Positions 55,924-64,000 of a stretch of 64,000 nucleotides of DNA are shown piece by piece. The stretch comes from Bradyrhizobium sp. Ai1a-2. Its GTDB lineage: Bacteria > Pseudomonadota > Alphaproteobacteria > Rhizobiales > Xanthobacteraceae. Location: assembly GCF_000426245.1 (NCBI RefSeq), contig NZ_AUEZ01000008.1, positions 1 to 64,000 on the forward strand, written 5' to 3'. The position numbers and the translations under genes are program-made. How positions within the stretch are numbered: position 1 is the first letter of the stretch; every line of letters begins with the position of its first letter. Below the pieces are notes generated by a model, which saw only the letters and a list, made by a program, of their open reading frames with translations, was not told where the DNA came from and did not search any database.

Positions 55924-55959
55924 GTGACAACGGCGCGACACAGGCCGCGCCGTCGTCAC
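55924..55959 (-). terminator. hairpin downstream of the aldehyde dehydrogenase gene
   Basis: GTGACAACGGCGCG pairs with CGCGCCGTCGTCAC across ACACAGG, with one mismatched position in a 14-bp stem. It lies 10 bp beyond the aldehyde dehydrogenase stop and separates it from the pdhA promoter region. There is no T-run. Confidence 0.55.
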
Positions 55960-55968
55960 CTCACCGTC

Positions 55969-57420
<1,452 letters not shown>

Positions 57421-57742
57421 GCTTCACTCCCGCTGTTGTTTGATTGCTGACCGTCGCCGACTTGTTCCGGGCGATGGCGCGAAAAACATGTCGGGCGGAA
57501 GCAAGGATGTCAGCGGGGTGACATCAGAACGCGGCGCCGACCTGTCGCAGATTTGCGACACTCACAGCGCAGGACCGCAGCGTTTCTGACCCGAAGCTGA
57601 CAGCGATGCTGCGATAAGTTGGCCACCGTGGTGATGGCTAGGCAACGACATCCAGCCGGAGTACATCGACAGCGCTGCCTAATCTCAATAGGGAGCCGAT
57701 GGGACATGGGCTTGATTTGGCCCGGAACCGAAAGGACTAGCA
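57421..57742. other. divergent promoter region with two palindromes
   Basis: This 322-bp interval between the divergent aldehyde dehydrogenase and VOC genes has no coding sequence. It holds two perfect palindromes, GATGTCA-N6-TGACATC (57506-57525) and TGTCGCA-GATT-TGCGACA (57543-57560), whose centres are 36 bp apart. They are probable operators for one or both flanking genes. I did not find a convincing sigma54 -24/-12 element. Confidence 0.55.
57506..57560. promoter_or_regulatory. pair of palindromic operator candidates
   Basis: Two 7-bp-armed perfect inverted repeats, both with TGTC/GACA outer bases. TGTC-GACA-type half-sites are common for activators upstream of aldehyde and alcohol dehydrogenase genes, but the cognate regulator is not in the window. 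Confidence 0.45.
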
Positions 57743-58216
57743 ATGGCAAAGAACACGATTTGCCTCTGGTACGATAAGGACGCCGAGGCTGCTGCCCGTT
57801 TCTACGCGGAGACCTTCCCCGACAGCGTAGTGGGCGCCGTCCACCGTGCACCTAGTGACTACCCATCCGGCAAAGCCGGTGATGTGCTGACGGTCGAGTT
57901 CACGGTTGCCGGCGTTCCCTGTCTCGGCCTCAACGGGGGTCCGGCATTCAAACATAACGAAGCCTTCTCGTTCCAGATCGCCACCGACGATCAGGACGAG
58001 ACCGACCGCTATTGGAACGCGATCGTCGACAACGGCGGACAGGAAAGCGCGTGCGGCTGGTGCAAAGACAAATGGGGCATCTCCTGGCAAATCACGCCGC
58101 GCGTGCTGACCGAGGCGTTAGCGGCTGGCGGTGATGAAGCAAAGCGCGCATTCGAGGCGATGATGGATATGAAGAAGATAGACGTCGCCACGATCAAGGC
58201 GGCGCGGCGCGGCTGA
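57743..58216 (+). CDS. VOC-family protein (PhnB-like)
   Basis: The 157-residue protein is a vicinal-oxygen-chelate fold of the PhnB / 3-demethylubiquinone-methyltransferase-like subgroup. 'TICLWYDKDAEAAARFYAETFPDSVVG', 'GDVLTVEFTVAGVPCLGLNGGPAFKHNEAFSFQIAT' and 'ACGWCKDKWGISWQITPRVL' match the subgroup. Function is unknown. The ATG is preceded by AAAGGA at 9 nt. A family of VOC proteins recurs in this part of the window. Confidence 0.85.
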   Translation: MAKNTICLWYDKDAEAAARFYAETFPDSVVGAVHRAPSDYPSGKAGDVLTVEFTVAGVPCLGLNGGPAFKHNEAFSFQIATDDQDETDRYWNAIVDNGGQESACGWCKDKWGISWQITPRVLTEALAAGGDEAKRAFEAMMDMKKIDVATIKAARRG

Positions 58217-58303
58217 CGTTGCGCTTTCAGGCACTCCGATTCCCGTAGCGAAGACCCGTGCAGCGGCCGTATCTTGTTCGGATGCCAACTGCGCCAATTA
58301 ACC

Positions 58304-58675
58304 TCATGCCTCCGCTGTGTAGGAGCGTCCAGGTTCGAGCGCGTAGATGGTCAGAAAACGGAGCGGGCGTTCCGCGTCACAATTGCGAAAGAGTGTGTGT
58401 GGAATATCGGCGCGATCCTGCAAGGTGTCGCCCGCTCGGTACTGTCGTGGATCATCGCTGCCATAAGCTGACTCCGCAACACCTTCGATGATGAAGACCA
58501 CTCCCCCAACGGGATGTCGGTGAAGCGGAGCTGCGCCGCCGGGTGGATAGGTCACCTCGACCACGACGAGCTCCCGATCATCGCCGAGCAGTGGAAGGCG
58601 TTCGAGCACCTTACGTGTGACACCCGCAAACCCGGCTTGTGGGGCGCTTGGCCGACCGTCGATACCTTCACCCAT
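58304..58675 (-). CDS. cupin-domain protein
   Basis: The 123-residue protein has a single beta-barrel cupin with 'YPPGGAAPLHRHPVGGVVFIIEGVAESAYG' (motif 1 with two His, one Glu position) and 'GDTLQDRADIPHTLFRNCDAERPLRFLTIYAL' (motif 2 with His). Cupins of this size are often small metalloenzymes or sensors. I start at the ATG at 58675, preceded by AAGGAG at 6-7 nt, rather than the longer frame. Substrate unknown. Confidence 0.82.
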   Translation of the reverse strand: MGEGIDGRPSAPQAGFAGVTRKVLERLPLLGDDRELVVVEVTYPPGGAAPLHRHPVGGVVFIIEGVAESAYGSDDPRQYRAGDTLQDRADIPHTLFRNCDAERPLRFLTIYALEPGRSYTAEA

Positions 58676-58735
58676 TGGACACTCCTTCCGAGCCTTAGCC
58701 GATATGCGAGACAACGAGGCGGACGTTGCCCGCCC

Positions 58736-59131
58736 TCACTTTCCTCGCAGCATTTCGACGAGCTGAATGAGATTGCCGCAGGTATCATCAAAGACAGCCA
58801 TTCTGACGGTGCCTGCATCCATCGGCTGTACTGTGAATTCGACACCAAGGTCGCGCAACCTCTCGAATTCCTTTTCGAGATCATCCACTTGGAAGGACGC
58901 TGCAGGAATCCCGTCATTCACGAGCGAAGATTTGTATGGCCCAACGGCAGGGTGCTCGCTCGGCTCAAGCAGGAGCTCGGTTCCTTCCGGTGCCTCCTTC
59001 GACACAACAGTCAACCAGCGATGAGCCCCAAGCGGGATATCGTGCTTGATGATGAAGCCCAGCTTCTGCGTGTAGAAATCCAAGGCTTTGGCCTGATCGT
59101 CAACAAAGACGCTCATGACATAGATCCTCAT
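58736..59131 (-). CDS. VOC-family (glyoxalase-like) protein
   Basis: The 131-residue protein shows the glyoxalase/bleomycin-resistance fold: 'VFVDDQAKALDFYTQKLGFIIKHDIPLGAHRWLTVV', 'GIPAASFQVDDLEKEFERLRDLGVEFTVQPMDAGTVRMAVFDDTCGNLIQLVEM'. It overlaps the ArsR regulator gene by ATGA, so the two are cotranscribed. ArsR-VOC pairs are common and usually handle a reactive small molecule. Substrate not identifiable. Confidence 0.88.
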   Translation of the reverse strand: MRIYVMSVFVDDQAKALDFYTQKLGFIIKHDIPLGAHRWLTVVSKEAPEGTELLLEPSEHPAVGPYKSSLVNDGIPAASFQVDDLEKEFERLRDLGVEFTVQPMDAGTVRMAVFDDTCGNLIQLVEMLRGK

Positions 59132-59436
59132 GCTCCACTCCCTTTTTTCAGATGCTTGTTGAGCCAGGCATCGACTGCCTTCCGCAGTGGCGCAGTGTCG
59201 AAGCTATGCATCTTGGTGCGCCCGCTCCAATGCGTCTGGACAAGCCCGGCCCTCTCCAGCATTTCGAGGTGCTGCGAAATCGTTTGTCGCGACAGGCTTC
59301 TGCCATCCTCTGCAACCGACGAAGCGCAGATCTCAAACAAGGACTGCCCGGGACGCTTCGCCAAGCGATCAAGGATGCGGCGACGCACGGGATCGCCGAG
59401 CGCCTTGAAGACGTTGTCGAGCTGGTCGTCGTCCAT
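59128..59436 (-). CDS. ArsR-family transcriptional repressor
   Basis: The 102-residue winged-helix protein has 'VFKALGDPVRRRILDRLAKRPGQSLFEICAS' and 'LSRQTISQHLEMLERAGLVQTHWSGRTKMHSFDTAPLR', the ArsR helix-turn-helix and wing. No clear metal-binding Cys pair of the ArsR/SmtB type is present, so it belongs to the non-metal group common in front of VOC/SRPBCC genes. I start at the ATG at 59436; an upstream TTG at 59445 is possible. A palindromic operator lies just upstream. Confidence 0.92.
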   Translation of the reverse strand: MDDDQLDNVFKALGDPVRRRILDRLAKRPGQSLFEICASSVAEDGRSLSRQTISQHLEMLERAGLVQTHWSGRTKMHSFDTAPLRKAVDAWLNKHLKKGSGA

Positions 59437-59446
59437 CCAAATCAAA

Positions 59447-59471
59447 ATGCAGTAATTTTACTGCATGTCAA
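59447..59471 (-). promoter_or_regulatory. operator and -35 box of the arsR-VOC operon
   Basis: ATGCAGTAA-TT-TTACTGCAT (59447-59466) is a perfect palindrome with 9-bp arms. On the minus strand it is preceded by TTGACA (59466-59471), a consensus -35 box, so the palindrome fills the spacer between -35 and a weak -10 close to the ATG at 59436. This is the classic arrangement for ArsR autorepression. Confidence 0.75.
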
Positions 59472-59641
59472 CGGCGCGTCACCAGGGAGCAGCGCCGCAT
59501 GCGGCGACCAAAAGCCGCAACGTCCGTTCCCTGCTCGATCTGCTCGCCGCCCGGCGGCTTGTGACGGCCGCCGACGAGCAGCATATTCACTTAGACCCCT
59601 GTTGTGATCGTGAAAAGAATGGGGCAACACGTCGGGGATCA

Positions 59642-62500
59642 ATGGATAATTCGAGCGGTGTAGTGAGAAATGAACTCGTACTTTCGTTCGGTCCGTTTCG
59701 CCTGATTCCGAACCGCCAGTTGCTCATGCGCAGCGACCGACCCGTCAAACTTGGGGGAAGGTCGTTCGAGTTGCTTCATCTATTGGCGCAACGGAGCGGT
59801 CAGTTGGTGAGCAAGGACGAACTGATGGCCGCCGCCTGGCCAGACACGTTCGTTCATGACAGCAATTTGAAGGTCAACATGAGCAGTCTGCGCCGCTCCT
59901 TGGGCGACACGCAGACGCCACCGAGCTACGTGGCGACCGTCGCAGGCCGAGGCTATCGGTTCGTGGCACCTGTCGAAATAAGCACCGCTGAGTTCACCGA
60001 TGGGGGCATTCCTGCGAAGTCCTCGGAGTTGCCCGGACTTCCTCTTCAACGCGACATAGTCGGCCGTGACGTCGAGATCGCGAACATTCTAGCTGGCTTG
60101 CGTAACGAACAGCACGTCACTGTGGTCGGCGCCGGCGGGATCGGCAAGACGACCGTGGCTGTCGCCGTGGCCCGAACTTTCAAATCGAATTGTCCGGACG
60201 GCGTCTGCTTTGTAGATCTTTCAACGGTTGACGATCCGGCGCAGGTTCCCTTTGCCTTGGCTGGAGCGATGGGAATACGCGGCAATCCCGGCGATACCCT
60301 CGCCGCTGTGATCGACTACCTCCGGCAGCGGCGGATGCTCGTCGTCCTTGACAACTGCGAACATGTGTTGCCGGGCGCGGCGATTTTTGCGGACAAGCTT
60401 GCGGCCGACAGGGGGAAATCGAGGCTTCTCGCCACGAGCCGCGAACCGCTCGACACATCCGCCGAGCATATTTTCTGGCTCGACTCGCTGGCCTTCCCCG
60501 ATTCCGGCGAAATTCTGACCGCCACCGAGGCTTTGCGCTTTCCCGCCGCGGAGCTGTTTGCTCGCCGGGCATCGGAGTGGGCTGGGTATGATCTTGTCGA
60601 TGCCGATTGCGCGGCAATTGTGCAGACATGCCGTTCACTCGACGGATTGCCTCTGGCCATCGAACTGGCCGCCGCCAAGCTGGAACATCACAAAGCACAA
60701 GACGTGCTTTCGATGCTGGATCAACATCTAAGCTTTCGAAGTCCACACTCTGGAATTGCGCCGCCACGCCAGGAGACGCTGCTGGCTACGATCGACTGGA
60801 GCTTCCAGCTTCTATCGCAGAGCGAGGCCACAGTTTTACGCCTCGTATCGGTGTTTGCCGAGGCGTTCGAACTGGAAGATGTCGTAGCCGTTGCCGCTGC
60901 GGCCGAATTGACGCCGGCCAATGTCACCACCGGACTGGGCGGCCTCGTCGCCAAATCCCTTGTGACAGCTCAAGTGAATGGAGCCGGGCTAAGGTACCGG
61001 CTTCTCGACAGCACGCGGCGCTACGCGATCAAGAGACGGCAGGAGGATCCGGTCGACACACGGGCGCTGCATTGTCACGCCCACCGGATACTCGACTTGC
61101 TCGAACAGTCCGAAGGAGAATGGGACTGGCGCGAGACGAACGATTGGTCGGGCCGATACCGAAGCCGTCTTGCCGACCTGCGAGCCGCTTTGTCATGGGC
61201 CTTCGGCGAAGGGGGTGAAACCGAGCTCGGTGTCCGGCTCACGGTGGCAGCCATCCCGCTATGGTCCGAGGTTTCGTTGATAGCGGAGGCGCAGGAACGG
61301 GTAGAATTGGCTCTAAGAATGGCCGAAACCATTCCGTGTGATGATCTGCTGAAGGCGAAGTTGGCCTGCTCCCGAGCCTGGAGCCTGTTCTACGCGCGCA
61401 AGCTTCTAAACGAGAACGAAGACGCCTGGCTCGCCGCAATCGCATTCGCCGAGCGTGCCGGCAACCTGGACTATCGGCTGCGATCGCTGGTGGGTCTTTC
61501 ATTCTACCTGCTGCAGATCGGGCAAACAGCGCGGGCGATCAAATGTCTCGAGGAGGTCGGTGAATTATCCAGACGTCACCATTGGTCAGCCGCACCCGAA
61601 GGTGATCGCGCGCTGGCCTGGGCAAGGGCCCAAACGGGAGAATTGAGGGAAAGCCGGCAAGTCCTCGATCGCCTTGCGGCGACGTATTCGCGTCCCCATG
61701 GGCGGGCGCGCGTGGCAGGCCTTGAGGTCTACCGCTACATCGCTACCCGCTGTTATCTGCCCTTCGTCGCGTGGATGAACGGCCATGTGGATTACGCGGC
61801 GGCGGCGGCACAGGACGCGGTTGAGACCGCAGCCAGCGTTGGAAATCTGATCTACCAATCAAATGCGCTAGGATTGGCCGCCCTGCCAGTATCGCTATGG
61901 AATGGCGACATGGCTGCGCTTGAGCGCTACACCGCTCGATTGCGGTCCAACCTCCAGCGCGAGAATATCGCGCGCTGGGTCCCGGTTCAGCGCTACTTCG
62001 CGGCCGCACTTCGAGATTTGAAGGGCGAGCAAGACGCTGTGCGCGAACTGCGCGCTTCGACCGATGAATTGATCGAATGCCGCTACTTCATGCGCATTGG
62101 AATGTATCTCGGGCATCTCGCGAACGTGCTCGCTCTCCGCGGGCGGATCGATGAAGCCAGCGATACGATAGCCATGGCCCTGCACTATCAGACGCAACAG
62201 GAAGAACGTTGGTGTCGATCCGAACTGCAGCGGATCGAAGCCTCGATCCTGTATCTTGCCGGTCACCACAGCAGTGCGGAACGCCTGCTCCGGAGTGCGC
62301 TGGAGGAGGCACGGGCCATTGGAGCTGCCTCGTTCGAGTTGCGCATCGCCAGCGACCTGGCCGCCCATTACATCAATTCCGATCGCTATGACGACGCGGA
62401 GCGGCTGCTTCGGCCGGTCTACCAGAGTTTCAGCGAGGGCTTCACGACGAAAGACCTGGTCACGGCTTCACAACTTCTGCAACGCGCAAACGCTGCCTAG
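59642..62500 (+). CDS. winged-helix / STAND-type ATPase / TPR transcriptional regulator
   Basis: The 952-residue protein has an N-terminal OmpR/PhoB-type winged helix ('LSFGPFRLIPNRQLLMRSDRPVKLGGRSFELLHLLAQRSGQLVSKDELM' to 'VATVAGRGYRFVAPV', about residues 12-105), then an NB-ARC-like ATPase with Walker A 'VVGAGGIGKTTVAVAVA' near residue 160, 'RRMLVVLDNCEHVL' (Walker B) and 'SRLLATSREPLD' (sensor), and a long C-terminal alpha-solenoid. It resembles large signal-transducing regulators that sense a ligand through the C-terminal repeats. I start at the ATG at 59642, because the longer frame adds 59 residues of no known character. No partner gene is obvious. Confidence 0.87.
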   Translation: MDNSSGVVRNELVLSFGPFRLIPNRQLLMRSDRPVKLGGRSFELLHLLAQRSGQLVSKDELMAAAWPDTFVHDSNLKVNMSSLRRSLGDTQTPPSYVATVAGRGYRFVAPVEISTAEFTDGGIPAKSSELPGLPLQRDIVGRDVEIANILAGLRNEQHVTVVGAGGIGKTTVAVAVARTFKSNCPDGVCFVDLSTVDDPAQVPFALAGAMGIRGNPGDTLAAVIDYLRQRRMLVVLDNCEHVLPGAAIFADKLAADRGKSRLLATSREPLDTSAEHIFWLDSLAFPDSGEILTATEALRFPAAELFARRASEWAGYDLVDADCAAIVQTCRSLDGLPLAIELAAAKLEHHKAQDVLSMLDQHLSFRSPHSGIAPPRQETLLATIDWSFQLLSQSEATVLRLVSVFAEAFELEDVVAVAAAAELTPANVTTGLGGLVAKSLVTAQVNGAGLRYRLLDSTRRYAIKRRQEDPVDTRALHCHAHRILDLLEQSEGEWDWRETNDWSGRYRSRLADLRAALSWAFGEGGETELGVRLTVAAIPLWSEVSLIAEAQERVELALRMAETIPCDDLLKAKLACSRAWSLFYARKLLNENEDAWLAAIAFAERAGNLDYRLRSLVGLSFYLLQIGQTARAIKCLEEVGELSRRHHWSAAPEGDRALAWARAQTGELRESRQVLDRLAATYSRPHGRARVAGLEVYRYIATRCYLPFVAWMNGHVDYAAAAAQDAVETAASVGNLIYQSNALGLAALPVSLWNGDMAALERYTARLRSNLQRENIARWVPVQRYFAAALRDLKGEQDAVRELRASTDELIECRYFMRIGMYLGHLANVLALRGRIDEASDTIAMALHYQTQQEERWCRSELQRIEASILYLAGHHSSAERLLRSALEEARAIGAASFELRIASDLAAHYINSDRYDDAERLLRPVYQSFSEGFTTKDLVTASQLLQRANAA

Positions 62501-62575
62501 AGCATGATCCGGAAAAGTGGAGACCGGTTTTCCCGCGCGACAAACGCGAAGCGTTTGCGCGGAGATCATGCTCAA
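62501..62575. repeat. GAGCATGATC element, copy 3 (long form)
   Basis: The left end AGCATGATCCGGAAAAGTGG abuts the stop codon of the regulator gene; the right end GCGCGGAGATCATGCTC closes the 75-bp foldback. The internal CGCGAAGCGTTTGCG hairpin matches copy 2 at 34501-34570. Confidence 0.75.
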
Positions 62576-62694
62576 ACAAGGAGCTGGAGCGGGATGACGA
62601 TTCGAAGAAAAGTCATCGCGCACTAGCGGATCATCGCGGGTCGAGCAAAGCAGGCGGATTTCATTCCCCTGCCCGCTCGACCCCCAAATCGGGC

Positions 62695-63495
62695 TCACGC
62701 GCTTGCGAACGCGCGGTCCAACGCCTGGACCAACTTGGCTCCGACCAGGTGGTCGGACCGAGGATTCTGGCCGGTGATAAGTTCGCGATCCTCAATCACA
62801 TGCGGCTCGAAGTCGATCGCCGTGATGGTCACCACACCACCCGCCGTCTGCAATGCGTCGACCACGTGAAAATACATTTCGGCATGGAGGATATTGTCCT
62901 CGATCACTTTCTCCTCGCTATTGGAGAAGATCGTCATCTTATATCCGGCATACTGCCATCCCTTCGCCAGCGCCGCCGCTTTCGCCGTGTCCCCGGCGAT
63001 CAGAGCCGCGCGGAACTCGCGCGCCGCCGGCATAGCTGCTGCAAGCGCAATCGGGCCATGGCAAAGCAAGGCTGTAAGCTTGGCATGAGCGTGAAAGAAA
63101 CGCAGGATCTCGCCGACGTCAGGGTCCTGCATGAGATCGACCACCGGCGCCTGCCCGCCGGGTACGAAGACCGCGGCGTAATTTTCCAATCCGTCGTCGA
63201 TCACTGAACGCAGTGTGCGTACCTGGTTCATCGCGGGATCGCCGGCGAAGAATGCCTCCGCGCGATCAAATGCGGCCTGATCGCCGCCGAAATGCTCCGC
63301 CGCGCGCGAGGCCTCGTCGATATGCGGCTTGGAACCGTTGGGAGTTGCGAGCACGACATCATAGCCGGCCTCGATGACCGCCAGGACCGGGATGACGGTT
63401 TCGTTGAGGTACTGGCCCGTGTTTCCTGTCCCGCCGCCCCGCACTTCAATCTTGGTTGCGTTAGAACCGATCACCAGCACTTTTCCCTTGCTCAT
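62695..63495 (-). CDS. DJ-1/PfpI-family protein (Hsp31-like)
   Basis: The 266-residue protein is a type 1 glutamine amidotransferase-like fold. 'VLVIGSNATKIEVRGGGTGNTGQYLNETVIPVLAVIEAGYDVVLATPNG' is the N-terminal strand, 'YAAVFVPGGQAPVVDLMQDPDVGEILRFFHAHAKLTALLCHGPIALAAAM' holds the nucleophile Cys in LLCHGP, and 'FSNSEEKVIEDN' is a later family block. Such proteins have glyoxalase, deglycase or chaperone activity. I start at the ATG at 63495 after AGGAGG. The gene is monocistronic. Confidence 0.88.
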   Translation of the reverse strand: MSKGKVLVIGSNATKIEVRGGGTGNTGQYLNETVIPVLAVIEAGYDVVLATPNGSKPHIDEASRAAEHFGGDQAAFDRAEAFFAGDPAMNQVRTLRSVIDDGLENYAAVFVPGGQAPVVDLMQDPDVGEILRFFHAHAKLTALLCHGPIALAAAMPAAREFRAALIAGDTAKAAALAKGWQYAGYKMTIFSNSEEKVIEDNILHAEMYFHVVDALQTAGGVVTITAIDFEPHVIEDRELITGQNPRSDHLVGAKLVQALDRAFASA

Positions 63496-63742
63496 GAAGG
63501 CCTCCTGTCTTGTCGGCATGCGTGCGCGAACACCCGCGACGGAACGTCGTGGTTGAGCGCTTAGCCGGTTTCTGATCGAGCTTGGTTTTCTTGAGATCGA
63601 CGATGAAGCCCACCGTCCCGCGTGTTCAATGAAGTTCTACCATACGTCGTGGGAAGTGGCCGGTAAAAAGATGTAAAACAACCGGCCGCTGCGCTGACAA
63701 ATCCGCTGCGCGGCAAGTTGTCCTCATGCTTGCATGAGTGAA

Positions 63743-63907
63743 CTAGCACACACACCGGTTGCGGATCGTGTAGTAAAAATACACGCGCCGTTTTTCGGCG
63801 TACGGCATGGATAACGGTTTGATCATGCCGGTGTGCCCATCGAGGCCGATGACGCAAACACTTGCAACATAGCCATCAGGTGACACGGGAGTGAAATAGA
63901 CGGTCAA
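63743..63907 (-). CDS. doubtful 54-residue open frame
   Basis: A frame with a TTG start has codon use like the neighbours and translates to a compact sequence with 'VCVIGLDGHTGMIKPLSMP' and 'RRVYFYYTIRNRCVC', containing three Cys. There is no ribosome-binding sequence and no ATG in a suitable place. It may be a small protein, a remnant of a larger gene, or chance. I do not recognise the family. Confidence 0.22.
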   Translation of the reverse strand: MTVYFTPVSPDGYVASVCVIGLDGHTGMIKPLSMPYAEKRRVYFYYTIRNRCVC

Positions 63908-63928
63908 AGAAAGGACGACTGACCGTCT
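63898..63928. promoter_or_regulatory. 9-bp-armed inverted repeat AGACGGTCA-N13-TGACCGTCT
   Basis: AGACGGTCA (63898-63906) is the exact inverted complement of 63920-63928. Size and symmetry suit a TetR- or GntR-type regulator site, and AT-rich DNA follows on the plus strand (GATGAAAAAGTTTATTT). The target gene would lie beyond the right edge. Confidence 0.4.
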
Positions 63929-64000
63929 GTCAGATGAAAAAGTTTATTTGGCCCGACGCTCACGCATGATCGGGCCTCACCAGTTCATTTGTGCCGGGGA

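Larger units (their letters stand above)
63496..64000. other. right-end interval without a clear gene
   Basis: About 505 bp contain several foldbacks: GGCCGGT/ACCGGCC near 63658-63687, CGTGTA/TACACG (63767-63785) and GCCG-TTTTT-CGGC (63787-63799), plus the inverted repeat at 63898-63928. A 54-codon frame on the minus strand is listed separately as doubtful. Nothing else looks coding; the region may be the control region of a gene beyond the window. Confidence 0.45.

Noticed and set aside
57480..57520. Possible sigma54 promoter of the aldehyde dehydrogenase gene
   Set aside because: The nearest TTGCT match lacks a correctly spaced TGGCAC element.
63561..63857. 98-codon minus-strand frame at the right edge
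   Set aside because: Low-complexity His/Arg-rich translation; another minus-strand frame in the same place has better codon use, though it is also doubtful.

Overview
The window looks like chromosomal DNA of a Bradyrhizobium-type alphaproteobacterium (Bradyrhizobium/Rhodopseudomonas group, Hyphomicrobiales). This rests on the GC-rich codon use, the conserved gene blocks (dgt-argS-SPOR-nagZ-scpAB-tatABC-serS-surE-pcm-nlpD and yajC-secD-secF), a PDH E1-beta with an N-terminal lipoyl domain, an ExoR-like protein, and several dispersed intergenic palindromes of the kind seen throughout these genomes. I saw no rRNA, tRNA, CRISPR array, transposase or phage gene.

Layout. 0-10 kb is an accessory-like stretch: a WYL-like small protein, a higBA toxin-antitoxin pair, a 1-kb repeat-filled gap, an acyl-CoA synthetase plus PPC/DUF296 protein, an SPW membrane protein, two tandem mini-GNAT proteins, a Tat-exported FAH-family protein, DUF3597 and DUF2189 proteins, an MltB-like transglycosylase and a small exported protein. 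10.6-24 kb: a DUF1127 gene, trmFO, a kinase/ligase-tail chimera, DUF1488, then (minus strand) yajC-secD-secF followed by two proteins related to mitochondrial complex I assembly factors, a DUF815 ATPase, nlpD, pcm, a single-domain response regulator and surE. 23.6-34.4 kb is a long minus-strand housekeeping block (serS, tatCBA, scpBA, nagZ, SPOR protein, argS, dgt). 34.6-44 kb: erpA, an RND efflux operon with an exported amidohydrolase, xth, exoR and ilvD. 45-55.8 kb: a soluble lytic transglycosylase, an orphan Bug protein, thrC, and the PDH operon (pdhA, pdhB, DUF5076, a cytosine-deaminase-like gene, pdhC, a small membrane protein, lpd). 56-64 kb is accessory again: an aldehyde dehydrogenase with an apparent internal deletion, VOC and cupin proteins, an ArsR-VOC pair with a clear operator, a large winged-helix/ATPase/TPR regulator and a DJ-1/PfpI protein.

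How the parts connect. SecDF-YajC, TatABC and several exported proteins make protein export and envelope biogenesis the main theme of the middle of the window; NlpD, NagZ, the SPOR protein and two lytic transglycosylases all act on or bind peptidoglycan. ScpAB (with SMC) serves chromosome segregation; dgt, xth, surE and pcm are house-cleaning functions. The PDH cluster feeds the TCA cycle.

No wholly new multi-gene system stands out. The observations most worth following are the kinase fused to an isolated adenylate-ligase C-terminal domain, the complex-I-assembly-factor pair behind secF, the fungal-type cytosine deaminase inside the PDH operon, the aldehyde dehydrogenase missing about 22 residues, the nested and structured dispersed repeats, and the orphan 953-residue signalling ATPase next to an ArsR-VOC cassette.
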